Part shown: piece by piece, positions 22,150 through 33,514 of the stretch | Numbering within the stretch: the stretch's first letter is position 1 | How the letters are laid out: each line of letters opens with the position of its first letter | Assembly (NCBI GenBank): GCA_020746995.1 | Contig: JAGPXD010000002.1 | Coordinates: 6,944,001-7,008,000, forward strand | Direction of reading: 5' to 3' | Source of the DNA: Plectosphaerella cucumerina | Lineage: Eukaryota; Ascomycota; Sordariomycetes; Glomerellales; Plectosphaerellaceae | DNA length: 64,000 nucleotides | Made by a program: the position numbers and the translations under genes | The notes under the pieces: model-generated | Told to the model about the DNA's origin: nothing | The model's input: the letters and a program-made list of their open reading frames with translations, nothing else | Databases searched by the model: none

Positions 22150-25038
22150 TCATGATGAGCTGGGGTGCCGGTAGGGTTGATCATGGTCGCTGTCATTTGC
22201 GATTGAATTTTGTTTTCCCATCTCCTCTCTTTCCTCGCACGATTCCCCATGTTTAGGCTGACTGGAATGTTTCCCCCTCTTCTCATTTTACTATCTAGGC
22301 GAACTGGAATGCAAAGAATGCAGAACCCATCTTTCCCATCCCTTGGCCTCCGTTGCCCCGGTCACCGGTCACGGTGCTTCCTTCGCCAATGCTCTGATGA
22401 GACGAACTCCCATCTGGAAATAAGACAGACCACGGTCGCCGCGCGTCATCCGTCCGTTCGCCCTGGACCTGGACCCTGGCAAAAGAAACCCCCGTCAACA
22501 TGTCAGAACTATCGCCGAAAACTGAACAGCGAACAAACGCCGGGATCAGCGCCCGGGAGGATTGAACCCTGGCCAACGCTTGTCTGTCAGTTTGAACCCT
22601 GAACTGACCGCCGGAAACTGCGACACCGCAGCCCTCCCGCGCGCGCCCTGATGATAAGCGTGTGCATCTGCGACATTTTTCCCTGGCTGGATTGCCCTCC
22701 CCCATCGACAGATCTGGCCTCCAAGGGTCCTTGGTGACGTCAAGGTGCCGGCCGGCCTGCCCTTCGATGCGCCCGCGTGCATGCACGGTGATGATACTGG
22801 GTGCGTCGCCGGAGCTGTGATTCGCAGCGGCACTCTCCCTAGCTTGCCAGCCCTTGCCCTTTTTCTTCCCGGACAGGGTCCATCGGGGGGAGCGCAACGC
22901 AGCGCAGCAGCGCAGTTGCAGCACAGCGCCAGGGTTCAATACGATTGGGAGCGGGCGTCCCGAGCCAGCCACACTACAACTAGAACGAACATGCTGCGCT
23001 GCTACATGGTGATGTTCCCATCAAGAACGAACCACAGCTTCTCCGGACTGCAGTCGGACAATCCCGTCGACAGAACATCCAAAACCTCGTGTTCGCAGGA
23101 CGATCCGCCCAGACCGCCAAGATCAACTTCTGCCGACTTATCCAAACACCGGCATGCCCGCGGAGACCAGCTCACACCACCAGACTCACAGACGTCATGC
23201 TGCGCGTGGTGATGGTGAAAACGGTCTTGGCGTACCGCGCTTGGAGGGTGGTCTCTGGCGGGCCAGAACGCGATGGGGGGGGGGGGGGGGGGGGGGGGGA
23301 GAGCGTGGCGTTCACCCTAAGAGCGCCCCTATCGGCGGTTTGTCCGTCGAGTCGGCCGCCAGGCACATGGACTCGGGCGGCGCGACGATTGGGTAGGTAG
23401 GTGGTTCAAGTTGGGGTCAATTCAGCCGTTGAACCTGGAGGTCAAATGCGCTTTGTTCGGAAAGGAAGTGTTTTGACGTTTATTGCCTGCCGTCTGGCAG
23501 CTTTCGGCAGCGTTCAAGTCGGATGTCCAATGATCAACGTACTGTAGTCGAGTTTACGGTGTTACTCGTAAATGACCGTCGAAGGAGGGAAATAGAACGG
23601 TCTGGTCAAGGCAGTTCTTCATGTGGTTGTCCTTGATCACGATCCCAACTGATTGACAAGATTGATAGGTATCTTATCTATGGCGGTTCATACCAAGAAC
23701 TCAATGGTCCTGATCATCAGAACTGAACAGCGTCAAGTGTGGTTCTACGGGACGCGCGAACTGAGTTGGGCTTCGGACAACGATCCATCGCGACTGTCGG
23801 CACACCCTATCTGGCGCTTCACTCTTAGTCCCCGATGGGAACGTGCTAGTGTGAACTCCTTTTTGTGCTGGGGCTTAAAGATAATGTTGTTTGTTGGCTG
23901 TTAGTGATGTTCGCTTTCAGTAGGTACTAAACGGGGGGGTGGCATGTCTGGACCTCCTCCCTCCTAACAACTTGCCATCATTGCAACTCTTATTGCTCAA
24001 GTTAACATTGAAGAACTTATCTGGAAGAGCCGGCAAAGGCTTCTTAAACGCTTTTGGTGTCTGTATGGAAAGCCATGTAGCGAGAAGGGCAAGGAGTCTT
24101 GTACCATCTACGGCACCGAAGCCGCAGCAGGAGCAGCAGGCCGACGGGAGAAACAGGCAAACTTCTATAAAGCGTCCAAGCATCAACTTCTCAGAAAGAC
24201 CAGCGGCAGTGACAGATCAATCCTTAGGTATGGAAGCATCGTGGTCACGAGAAGCACCTTCACCTAGAGAAGTGCCTAAGACGGAACTTGGAGGATGTGC
24301 CGACCCGGTGCTCTCAATGGACCCGCTGCTTGTAAGAAAATAAAATTGACTATCAAATCATGCAATTGGTCATCTGTATAGATTCTTCTGGCTTTGTTAT
24401 AAGGATGCATATCTTCTCGAAGCCCGTCTCGGTAAGAAACCTGTTGTGTCAGGATGTCAACCTCGGTTCGAGAATGTGACCTGTACCTCAGGGCATCCCA
24501 GGAACTACAGTTCCATTGTCATGGCTTTATGATCGAGGAATATCATCGAGAAATGACCGGCGATTGTCGTGTGTAACAGTCGCTCCCCGAATGCTAACCA
24601 CCGAACACAAGTGAGATTCAAGTGAGCAGATGAGAGAGTTGCATGGAACATGAAGCGTCATAAGTGCCCGTGCTGTCGATAAAGACGACCACAACTATTG
24701 AGGTGAACGTGCGAATACCGATGAGATGGCGAATGGAAATGTGTAAGGTATTCGGTCGGTGTGCCGAAGGTCCGAGCCGGGTCGGACCAGACATCTCGGT
24801 GACCCCTGCACTTGACCATTCTGGATTTGTCACCATCACCACCACGTCCGAGTCCCGGCCACGTCTCACTTTCATCAACACACACATCTACCGAGAGTCA
24901 TTGCATCAATTCGTAAGGTGTGATCCAAGCAGATTCAGTACATCCACTCACAGGCGCATAGATTGCAACTTGACGCCATTGTCGCCCGGTGCTTCTCCGC
25001 CAGCAATTCCAACCCCGCCTCACCGACAGAGCTCCATC
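22150..25038. other. 2.9-kb intergenic region, partly AT-rich
   Basis: No gene is supported. The right part, roughly 23400-24900, is visibly richer in A and T than the rest of the window. It holds only short frames; the longest, of 134 codons near 23939-24343, resembles no family I know. The last part should carry the promoter of the superoxide dismutase. Confidence 0.45.
23275..23299 (+). repeat. Homopolymer of 25 G
   Basis: An uninterrupted run of 25 guanines. It is the longest homopolymer I saw in the window and lies outside any supported gene. Such runs are prone to length error in sequencing, so the exact count may not be biological. Confidence 0.85.
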
Positions 25039-25965
25039 ATGACAGACGTCGCTGCATCTTCGGCATCAAGCGCGGGCGCCGCGGGCACGTACGCCCCCGG
25101 CGACTTTCAGCAGAATGTTCAGTACGCGGAAATGGTATCCTAGCCCTGCCTCCATCGCGGCCCAAACCTCATCCACTCACCTGCCTAGGAATACCCGAAC
25201 CCTCCCAAGATAGCCGTCCACCAGTACAGCCTCCCAGACCTCCCATACGCCTACAATGTGAGTAGAGAACACCCATCTACCGCCCCATTACTCACAGCAA
25301 GCAGGCCCTCGAACCCGCCATATCCGAAGCCATCATGACCCTCCACCACGACCGCCACCACCAGGCCTACGTCACCAACCTCAACGCCGCCCTGACCTCG
25401 TACGCCGACGCCGCAACCATTGCCGATCAGGTTGCTCTCCTCCAGAATATCAAGTTCAACGGCGGCGGGCACATCAACCACGCCCTCTTCTGGCGGAACC
25501 TGGCCCCTACCACGTCAGAGGATGCCCAAAACCCCGAAGCCCGCGCGCCCAAGCTCGCGGCGGCCGTGGCTGCGACGTACGGCTTCTTCGACGGCCTTAT
25601 CGACCGCTTCTCTTCGGCGCTCAACAAGGTCCAGGGATCCGGCTGGGGATGGCTGGTCCGCACGTCGACTCCCGACGGCGGTCTGCGCATTGTGACAACC
25701 AAAGACCAGGACCCTATCGTGGGTGATGAGGTGCCTATCATTGGCATTGATGTGTGGGAGCACGCATACTATCTTCAGGTATGTACGAGTTTGAAATATT
25801 CAGGGAGGAAGCTGATCAGTTCACGTCAAGTACATGAATGCTCGGCCCAAGTATATCGATGCCGTGTGGTCTGTCATCAACTGGACCGAGGCTGAGGTCA
25901 GGTACACTGGGAGCCGTGATGCGGCGTTTTCTGAACTTCTGGCTACTGTGCAGGCTAACCCTTGA
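25039..25965 (+). CDS. Superoxide dismutase, Fe/Mn family, probably Mn and cytosolic
   Basis: Converts superoxide to oxygen and hydrogen peroxide. Exons 25039-25134, 25189-25257, 25305-25778 and 25831-25965 give 257 residues with all junctions in phase. Family signatures are present in order: HHDRHHQAY with the first metal His, GGGHINHALFW with the second, GSGWGWL, and DVWEHAYYLQ with the Asp and third His ligands, followed by INW. A Gln in the DQDP motif near the active site fits the Mn rather than the Fe type. The N-terminal roughly 40 residues (Ala/Ser-rich, then acidic and polar) contain no Arg-rich amphipathic presequence. This suggests a cytosolic enzyme like the extra Mn-SODs of several fungi. 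The reading frame is open upstream of the chosen ATG but shows no conserved sequence. Confidence 0.93.
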
Positions 25966-26284
25966 CATGAGCGGAATGTAATAATTGGCCGCTTTCAGAG
26001 CTGCCTATAAAAGTACCTAGATACTGAAAGATGTCCATTGCATCAATTGACCGCGTAATCTCCGCGTGTTGACACATGAATAAGCTCGAGGGTATGTCAG
26101 TGGTGGTCGCTGATCACGGCAAGTTCCAGGCATTGGCTCGGGGCTTCCCCTCATCTGCCGGTGTCCAAGTACGCTGGATTTCCACCTCGTCTCACTCACT
26201 TCAATCCCATATTTCTTCTACCAGACATCTATTAAGCTCCAGTGGGAGACTTGCCACATATCCACCGGCCAACCTCTCCGAATC
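25966..26284 (+). other. Short intergenic region between SOD and the NmrA-like gene
   Basis: The 319 bp between two same-strand genes hold the SOD 3' end and the promoter of the next gene. A good TATA-like box is annotated separately. No other feature is seen. Confidence 0.5.
26006..26013 (+). promoter_or_regulatory. TATA-like box before the NmrA-like gene
   Basis: TATAAAAG lies about 270 bp before the ATG at 26285 and only 41 bp after the SOD stop. If it acts as a core promoter, the NmrA-like transcript begins inside the SOD 3' region. Confidence 0.45.
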
Positions 26285-27263
26285 ATGCCTCTCCCCTCGG
26301 TCGCTGTCGCCGGCGGCACTGGAAACCTCGGTTCTAAGATCGTCACGCAGCTGCTCGCCTCGTCATCGCTCCCCCGCTTCCGCGACCTGATTGTCCTGGC
26401 ACGCGCAGAGTCGGACAAGACACGGGGGTTTCAATCCCAGGGAGCGACTGTGCGAGTCTACTCGGAGGACAACCTGACCAAGGCGCTTGATGGGGTAGAT
26501 GTGCTAATCAACACGTGAGTTGCCATCGCAGACCGCACGAGCCTGAGCTAGGCTAACATGACCAAGGGTCGGCCCATCAGGTCATCACTTCAAGGAGAAG
26601 CTCCTGCGTGCCCTTCCACAGACATCAGTCAAGCTCTACTTCCCTTCAGAATTCGGAGTGGATCATTACGTGCATGACTTTCCTCACGAAGAATGGGACG
26701 CGAAGAAGAAGCACTACCGCCTCGCGCAGGAAGTCATCTCCAACATCCGCATCTGCCGTGTGTACGCCGGCCTCTTCCTCGAAGACTCCATTGGCCCCTG
26801 GTTCGGATTCGACACCAAACACGGCCGGTACGAGGCAGTCGGGAGCCCGGATCAGATCACGTCGTACACGAGCATGCGCGATGTAGGCCGCGCCCTGGGC
26901 GTCTTGTCGACGCTGGATCCGGGCAAGGTGCCGGAGCAGGTGCACCTCTCGGGCGACAGCAAGTCGATGGCTCAGGTTGCGCGCATCATGGAAGAGGCGA
27001 GCGGGGAGAAGGAGGGCGGGATTGAGGTGACTTCAGTGCCTCTCGCGGAGTACAAGGCCGATGTGTTTGCGAACCCGCGTCCCACACCGGAGAGGTATCT
27101 GCGGTTCTTGATGGCGGAGGGGCTCATCGACCACACGGAAAAGGGTCTCGGAAATGATAATGCCCTGGTGGAGGGAGCGGAGGGGTTCGGGAGGTGGCAG
27201 TCGCTGAAGGACCTGGCGGGAGAGACGGGCGGAAAGCCATGGGGGGACGCCGAATGGCCTTGA
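26285..27263 (+). CDS. NmrA-like / isoflavone-reductase-like NAD(P)-binding protein
   Basis: Atypical short-chain dehydrogenase. Exons 26285-26514 and 26567-27263 give 308 residues; the intron has a CTAAC branch site. The nucleotide-binding loop GGTGNLG is at residues 10-16, followed by a basic residue pattern (ARAESDKTR) after the second strand, which often marks NADPH preference. The segment LYFPSEFGVD is typical of isoflavone reductase-like proteins, where a nearby Lys can be catalytic. Members act as reductases in secondary metabolism or as NAD(P)-sensing regulators, and sequence alone does not separate these. It lies 319 bp downstream of the superoxide dismutase on the same strand, so a redox role is possible but unproven. 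Confidence 0.9.
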
Positions 27264-28585
27264 TCAGTTTTCGGTGGTTGAGAAGATGGAAGTTTGATCC
27301 AGAGGCTGTTCGACGAGATCAAGACAATCTGAAGCCTCCTGGGAGGCATATGAATGATTCGGCCGAGAGCCGGGAGGTTTGATATAGGGCGTTCGAGAGG
27401 GCCGTGCTGACCGGTCCAGTGTCCACTCCGTTCCGGGGAGATGTCGATGAGATCGAGGCGGGCGGACGCGATGCTCCTGTGGGTGGGCTTGGTGCCGTAC
27501 ACCGAAATGATAGTGGCCGGGATCGATCGAGATGACGCAGTTTACTGGGGCCACTGCCGTCATTTAGCGCCCGCGCCCCTGGGAACGGACGAAAGAACGA
27601 CCTGGGGAGAGCACTTGCCTGAGCTTCCCGCTTCCCGTCGACTTCCAAGTTGAATTCAGAGGACCTGGAATGTTCGCATTGTCCCCCAGCAGCTTCATGG
27701 ATTTTCTTCATCGGTCGGCGAGTCTGCAGTTCGCAAGACAAAGCTGGGAATATCTAGGAGCTTTCAGACTGAACGGTTGGAGATGCTTCTATCGTCATAC
27801 CAAGTAGCCCGTGTCTTACATAATGACCTGATGGAAAGAAGCGCTTGGAGATCTTTCCTCTTCACAGCAAGCACATGCTCCCCTCCCCGTAAGGCTGGCT
27901 CAAGTTCGTGGTTTGGATGGCGAAGGGGGTTTTGCTCCGAGTCCGTCGCTGTCGCCACGGGCGGTACATGCACATTCTCCAGGCAACCTCCAAGCCCCGA
28001 TGTACCTGGAGCTTCGTGCCAGTGCCCCTGATGCACGTGGACACACTTCTCTCTCCCGCCCCCCGCCGTCGTCATCGATCAGCATGTTTTTTCGATCGCG
28101 ATGGAGCTCCCAGCTCTGCACAAACCCATCTGACTTCACTTACCTCCCCGACCGCTCTGGACAACCTTGGCGTCCCGCACACCCCAACTCACCTCCGTCA
28201 TCTGCTTCACTCTTCTCTTAAAAACCACCAAGCTTCCCTCCGCGGCCAATACCGGCCGTCCGCAAAGAGAAATCGAACCACTTGCTAGCCGGGGATCATC
28301 GAAGATCCGTCCACACCTCACACCGGCTCCTGCACTTCGGCGCTGACTCCGAATACCACCTGATCCACAAATCTCCTGCAAGCCGGGCATCTGGGTGCTG
28401 GGTGAAGCTGTCGGGGCGTTTCCCCCTGAGTGACTTGCCAGCTCAGCCATATCCGGTAAACACAAGCCTTCTCTGGCGGCCCACGCCTGTCTGTAAGTCC
28501 CGTCACACGAGGCCACACCACACCTCCGCGACTCAACGGCCGGCCGCGGCCACATCCATCGCCGTCCCTGTCGGTTCCTCCCTGG
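27264..28585. other. 1.3-kb region upstream of UVE1
   Basis: No supported gene. Frames on both strands are short and without known domains. The part after about 28000 is pyrimidine-rich on the plus strand and probably includes the UVE1 promoter and leader. Confidence 0.45.
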
Positions 28586-30785
28586 ATGAGGAGCTTTTCA
28601 TCCGCCTCAGCCAATCGTACTTGCGCCTTCCTTCTACCGCGCCTCGCCAATAGACCTCCCGCTACCACCAAACGTTTAGGCTCTATAAAGTCGCCCTTAC
28701 CGGTCTGCCGCCGGTTCACCCACTCCCCCGCCCCCTCTGTCGTCCTCGTCGACGACTTGCATCGGCGATCCATGGCTCCCAAGAGAAAGAAGTCGGTCGC
28801 CTTACATACTGCTCCCGACCCTCCCCTGGAAGTCAACGACCTATCACCCCAGGACTCAACGCCTGGTCTTCGCCGGTCAGGTCGCCAACGTCGTGCCAAC
28901 GACGTCGCAAACATGGCAGACGCAAAGGTATGCCTACGACCACAGCCTCGCGCCCGAAGCATGAAGGACCATAATAGTGATGACGACTGGCAGCTTCTAC
29001 GACCTGGCGTCGACGTCAAACAGGCCATGGCGTACCTGAACGAAATGGATGAGCGTCTCCAGAACCACACCAAACGGCAACGTCGTGCCATTGAAGACTC
29101 GCACATCGCCTCCATCAACGGCCGTTCAGAAGAAAAGGCCTTGTTGAGGGGTAACAGGACCCCCAAGAGGGCTCTGATCAATGACAAGGTCAAGGAGGAG
29201 GACGAGGGCGAACCTGCGTTTCCGTCGCCACAGAGCATCGAGACCGCTCCAATGTCTGATGGCGAGGCCAAGCAGGTAGCCGAGTGTATCCAAGAGGATG
29301 CCGCCGATGCCGAGCCAGAGGGTCAGGATGTCTCTTTCGAACGCGGAGCCGCTCGCCCGCCGCCCGTCAACAGTGATTATCTCCCGCTGCCCTGGAAAGG
29401 ACGGCTCGGATATGTAAGTGCAGGCTCTGGCTGGACGTACTTGGAGGCCAGAAGCTGACGCGTAGCAAAAGGCGTGCCTCAACACGTACCTGAGAGACGC
29501 CACACCTCCTGTCTTCAGCTCGCGAACCTGCAGGATCGCAACCATACTAAAGCAGCAGTATCCCTTGACCGATCCTTCCAAGCCGGAGCACCCGAAGAAG
29601 AACCCGCGTGACGAGAAGCAGCCCCGGGATATCCAAGCCGGGCAACGCTACGTCGAGAGCCTCGGCCTGGCCAACGCAAGGGACATTGTCAAAATGCTGA
29701 GATGGAACGACCGGTTCGGCATCAAGTTCATGAGGCTCAGCTCTGAAATGTTCCCCTTTGCCAGCCACCCCGTCCACGGCTACGCCCTCGCCCCTTTTGC
29801 TTCCGAGGTCCTCGCCGAAGCCGGGGCCGTGGCTGCCGAATTAGGTCACCGCCTCACCACCCATCCAGGCCAGTTCACGCAGCTCGGATCCCCCCGCAAA
29901 GAGGTCGTCACGGCCGCCATCCGCGACCTCGAGTACCACGACGAGCTGCTGTCTTTGCTCAAGCTCCCTGAGCAGCAGAACCGGGACGCCGTCATGATCC
30001 TCCACATGGGCGGCGTCTTTGGCGACAAGGCGGCCACGCTGGACCGTTTCCGGGAGAACTACGCCAAGCTCACACCCTCAGTCAAGAGGCGCATGGTTCT
30101 GGAGAACGACGACGTGTCATGGTCCGTCCATGACCTTCTACCCATCTGCGAGGAGCTCGACATCCCTCTCGTTCTCGACTTCCACCACCACAACATCGTC
30201 TTCGATCCGGACCAGCTGAGGGAGGGGTCCAAGGACATTGTGGACGTGATGCCGCGCATCAGGGCGACCTGGACGCGCAAGGGCATCACGCAGAAGATGC
30301 ACTACAGTGAGTCGTGCCACGGGGCCGTCACGCCCCGCGACAGGCGCAAGCACTCGGCAAGAGTCAAGACGCTCCCGCCGTGCCCTCCCGACATGGACCT
30401 GATGATCGAGGCCAAGGACAAGGAGCAGGCCGTTTTTGAGCTGATGCGGACGTTCAAGCTTCCCGGGTTCGAGAAGATCATTGACGTGATCCCGTACGAG
30501 CGCGGGGATGATGATAGAGTGGTGAAGAAGCCCAAGGCCAAGACGCCTAAGAAGCGGGGCTCGAAGAAGGCCAAGGAGGAGGCGGAGGACGATGCTGATG
30601 AGGGCGTCAAGAAGGAGGAAGAGGAGGTTAGCAAGGTTTCTGCTGAGGACTTTGGGATGGGAGGGCTTCTTGGGCGGGTGTATTGGCCCGAGGGGATGGA
30701 GGAGTGGTTGAGGCCTCAGAAGAAGCAGGCTAAGCCGCAGAGCACGAGGATTGTGGAGGGAGAGGATGAGGACGATGAGGTATAG
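28586..30785 (+). CDS. uve1: UV damage endonuclease UVE1 (UVDE), with mitochondrial and nuclear start options
   Basis: Cuts DNA 5' of UV photoproducts and starts excision repair; Neurospora mus-18 and fission yeast uve1 are the known relatives. Exons 28586-29413 and 29472-30785 give 713 residues. The catalytic TIM barrel shows its metal-ligand motifs in order: SEMFPFASHP, THPGQF, HMGG, ENDD, DFHHHN and HYSE. I use the acceptor after CAAAAG because it yields the conserved GYACLN join; the TAG six bases earlier would insert two residues. The first ATG adds 62 residues rich in Arg and Ser with no acid until near residue 56, like a mitochondrial presequence. The second ATG (28772) starts with a basic PKRKK patch, a likely nuclear signal. 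A 66-bp GT..AG segment (28928-28993) could also be removed in frame. The C-terminal tail is Lys/Glu-rich and poorly conserved. Confidence 0.95.
28684..28690 (+). promoter_or_regulatory. TATA-like box between the two UVE1 start codons
   Basis: TATAAAG lies 98 bp after the upstream ATG and 82 bp before the second ATG of UVE1. Used as a core promoter, it would give transcripts able to encode only the shorter, nuclear-type protein. The role is inferred from position. Confidence 0.4.
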
Positions 30786-31533
30786 GGGACGTTGGTGGCT
30801 GCATGCTATGAGTTGTACGTTATGGAGTCAATGCATGTATCTAGCCGGCGTTGCGAAATGGCAGGATGCTGTTGTCAGTATCAGGCATGCTTTACCTCGG
30901 CTTCGATACGTCTGCCCGAGCCTATGATGCACTGGACAAGGGCACATGAAGGAGGCCAGGGTTGTGCAACCAGCTGTCCAGTAATCCGTAAAGCGGTCTT
31001 ATTCTGGGTCTTCGACGGCCGATTCGAACCGAAGCCAGATGGGGGACGAACATGTTCCGCGGATGGTCGTGGTGAGGGTTGAAGCTGAGAATGTTTCGTT
31101 CGTGACTCTTCCACTAAGCAACAGCACAGCCCCTTGAGTACGTCAGCCACATCCGTTAATCGTGCGCACAGCCACGACAGGTCCCCGCTGAAAAGTCCCC
31201 GGCCGCTGGCACTGGACAACGGCTCCAGCGCCCTTCGACCCCTGGATCAAGGTCCACTCCAGTTTCCCATAACCTCGTACCGTCTCGGGAACCACGTCAA
31301 CCTCGACCTCGACCTCATCCTCCATCATTCCCGACCACGTCCCATCACCCCCGGCCCTTCCGACGCCGTCCCGGACCTGAGCCGCCACCGTCCACCCGAA
31401 AGGCATCCCGACTTTGCTCCCGACGCAACAACCGCCGCCTCCGGACGCCGTCCCGTCCCTCCCTCGCTCCCTCCGGCGACTCGACCGCCATGCGCCAGTC
31501 CCTCCACGCCGCCCGCCCGATTTACCCCCATTG
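30786..31533 (+). other. Intergenic region between UVE1 and PFA3
   Basis: These 748 bp hold the UVE1 3' end and the PFA3 promoter. The frame leading into PFA3 is open for 40 codons before the chosen ATG, but the sequence there is Pro/Arg-rich and unlike the family. Confidence 0.45.
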
Positions 31534-33286
31534 ATGGACTCGCGTCGCGACAGATCCTCGTCTCCCCCCCTCAACATCAATATGGGCCGCTGGGCGCGGA
31601 GGGCAGAGCGGTGCTGCTGCACCTTTGCCACCTACCTCCCGCTCTCCTTCGTCTACGGCCTGACCACCTGGGCCGTCTGGGTCGACGTCCGCATCGGCTC
31701 TTCCCAGGCCGACAAGCCCACATGGCTGGGTGCGTGCCTCCTCTCTTCTCCTTTAATACTTACTCTGCTGACCTTCTCCCCCAGGCCACACGTCCTCCGC
31801 CGGCGCCCTCCTCATCTACGCCCTCCTCAACTGGTCCTACACCACGGCCGTCTTCACCGACCCCGGCGGCACCACCAACCGCAACGGCTACGCCGAGCTG
31901 CCCACCGACGCGCCCCCCGCCGCCACCTCCTTCACCGTAAAGTCCAACGGCGAGATGCGTTTCTGCAAAAAGTGCCAGGCCAAGAAGCCCGACCGCGCCC
32001 ACCACTGCTCCAGCTGCAAGCGCTGCGTCCTCAAGATGGACCACCACTGCCCCTGGCTGGCCACCTGCATCGGCCTGCGCAACCACAAGGCCTTCCTCCT
32101 CTTCCTCATCTACACCACCCTGCTGTGCTTCTACTCCTTCGCCGTCTCCGCCACCTGGGTCTACCGCGAGATCCTCAACAACACAAAATACGTCGAGAAC
32201 CTGCTGCCCGTCAACTTCATCATCCTCAGCGTCGTCTCCGGCATCATCGGCGTCGTGGTGGGCGCCTTCACCGGCTGGCACATCCTCCTCGCCAGCAGGG
32301 GCCAGACCACCATCGAGTGCCTCGAGAAGACCCGCTACCTCTCCCCCATCCGCAAGCTGCAGAACGCCGGCCACATCCACGGCGTACCCATCCCCCACTA
32401 CGGCCAGCAGCTCATCGACGCCCACGCCCATGCCCTCCCCGGCATCACCAGCCCTGAGGAGGGCGAGGAGATGCGCGACCGCGACCACCACAGGCCTTCA
32501 GCCGCCTCGGGCGCCGGCACCGCCCTCGGCCTCGACGGCCAGCGCCCCGCCCAGCTCTCCTTTGACGAGATGGAGCGCCAGCGCGCCCGCAAGCGCTACG
32601 AGGACTACCTCGACGAGCAGGACTCGGAGAAGCTCCCGAACGCCTTCGACCTCGGCTGGCGCCGCAACCTCCTCCACCTCCTCGGTCCCACCCCCCTCCT
32701 CTGGCCCCTCCCCATCTGCAACACCACCGGCAACGGCTGGGCCTGGGAAGCCAGCCCCCGCTGGGTCGCCGCCAGCGAGCGCATCCGCGCCGAACGCGAG
32801 GAGCAGCGCCGCCGCGAGATCAACGCCGGCTGGGGCTCCGACGACGCGCCCCCCCAGTTCCGCGCTCCGAGCCCCCCCTCCGGCGCGGGCCGCCACTACC
32901 TCAACCGTCCCTCCCCCTCCCCCGGCCGCCGCGTCCCCTCAAAGGCAGACCGCATCCTCGGCCGCGACCCGAACCTCTACGCCGACCAGTCCCCCGATGC
33001 CGTCTCCCTGCGTCGCCTCAGTCCCCGCGGACGTACTCTGCTTGACGAAGACCTCGACACGGACGGCGATGATGATGATGATTTCACGGATGACCGCGCG
33101 GAGCTTCTCTCCCAAGACCCGATGCGAGGCGATACGGATGCCAAGACTGCTGCGGAACATCGCGCTATGAACCTCGTTACGAACGGCGGTTGGGGCCGAG
33201 GAGGAGCCAGCGGTTTGCTGCGGAAACACAGCGGCAGTCCGTCGACGGCAGGGCCGCCGTCGCCTCATGATGATACGGTGGACTGA
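31534..33286 (+). CDS. pfa3: DHHC palmitoyltransferase, Pfa3 type
   Basis: Membrane S-acyltransferase that transfers palmitate to cysteines; yeast Pfa3 palmitoylates the vacuole fusion factor Vac8. Exons 31534-31729 and 31785-33286 give 565 residues. A Cys-rich start (RRAERCCC) precedes membrane segments 1 (about 30-50) and 2 (about 68-90). The zinc-binding Cys-rich domain begins at FCKKC (125-129), with the catalytic DHHC at 151-154. Segments 3 and 4 follow at about 170-195 and 205-230. The cytosolic tail of over 300 residues has a run of Asp near its end. A second in-frame ATG at 31582 sits closer to the conserved N-terminus, so the true start may be 16 residues later. The N-terminal RRAERCCC context fits Pfa3 better than other DHHC subfamilies. 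Confidence 0.93.
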
Positions 33287-33514
33287 GAAGACATGGAGGA
33301 GCGTCATCGGGGCCGGAGCATCCGAGGAGTCTGTCTGTCTTGTCTTGTCTGCCCTTTCTTTTTTCTTTTACAGATCCGCGGCCCACGTGCCGCGTGTATG
33401 ACCCTTGTTACAAACGGTAGACGGCATTTATTTACCCCCCATGTAATCTGAATGGACGTCTTGTTTTGTTTTCTCCGTCTAAACTGGACATCTAACCCCA
33501 GCGCCGTACGCCCC

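Noticed and set aside
28318..29271. A 317-codon minus-strand frame antisense to UVE1
   Set aside because: Shadow of the UVE1 N-terminal exon, with no family resemblance.
25966..31533. A secondary-metabolite cluster around the NmrA-like gene and nearby regulators
   Set aside because: No polyketide synthase, NRPS, terpene synthase, P450 or transporter set is present; the neighbours are housekeeping and stress genes.
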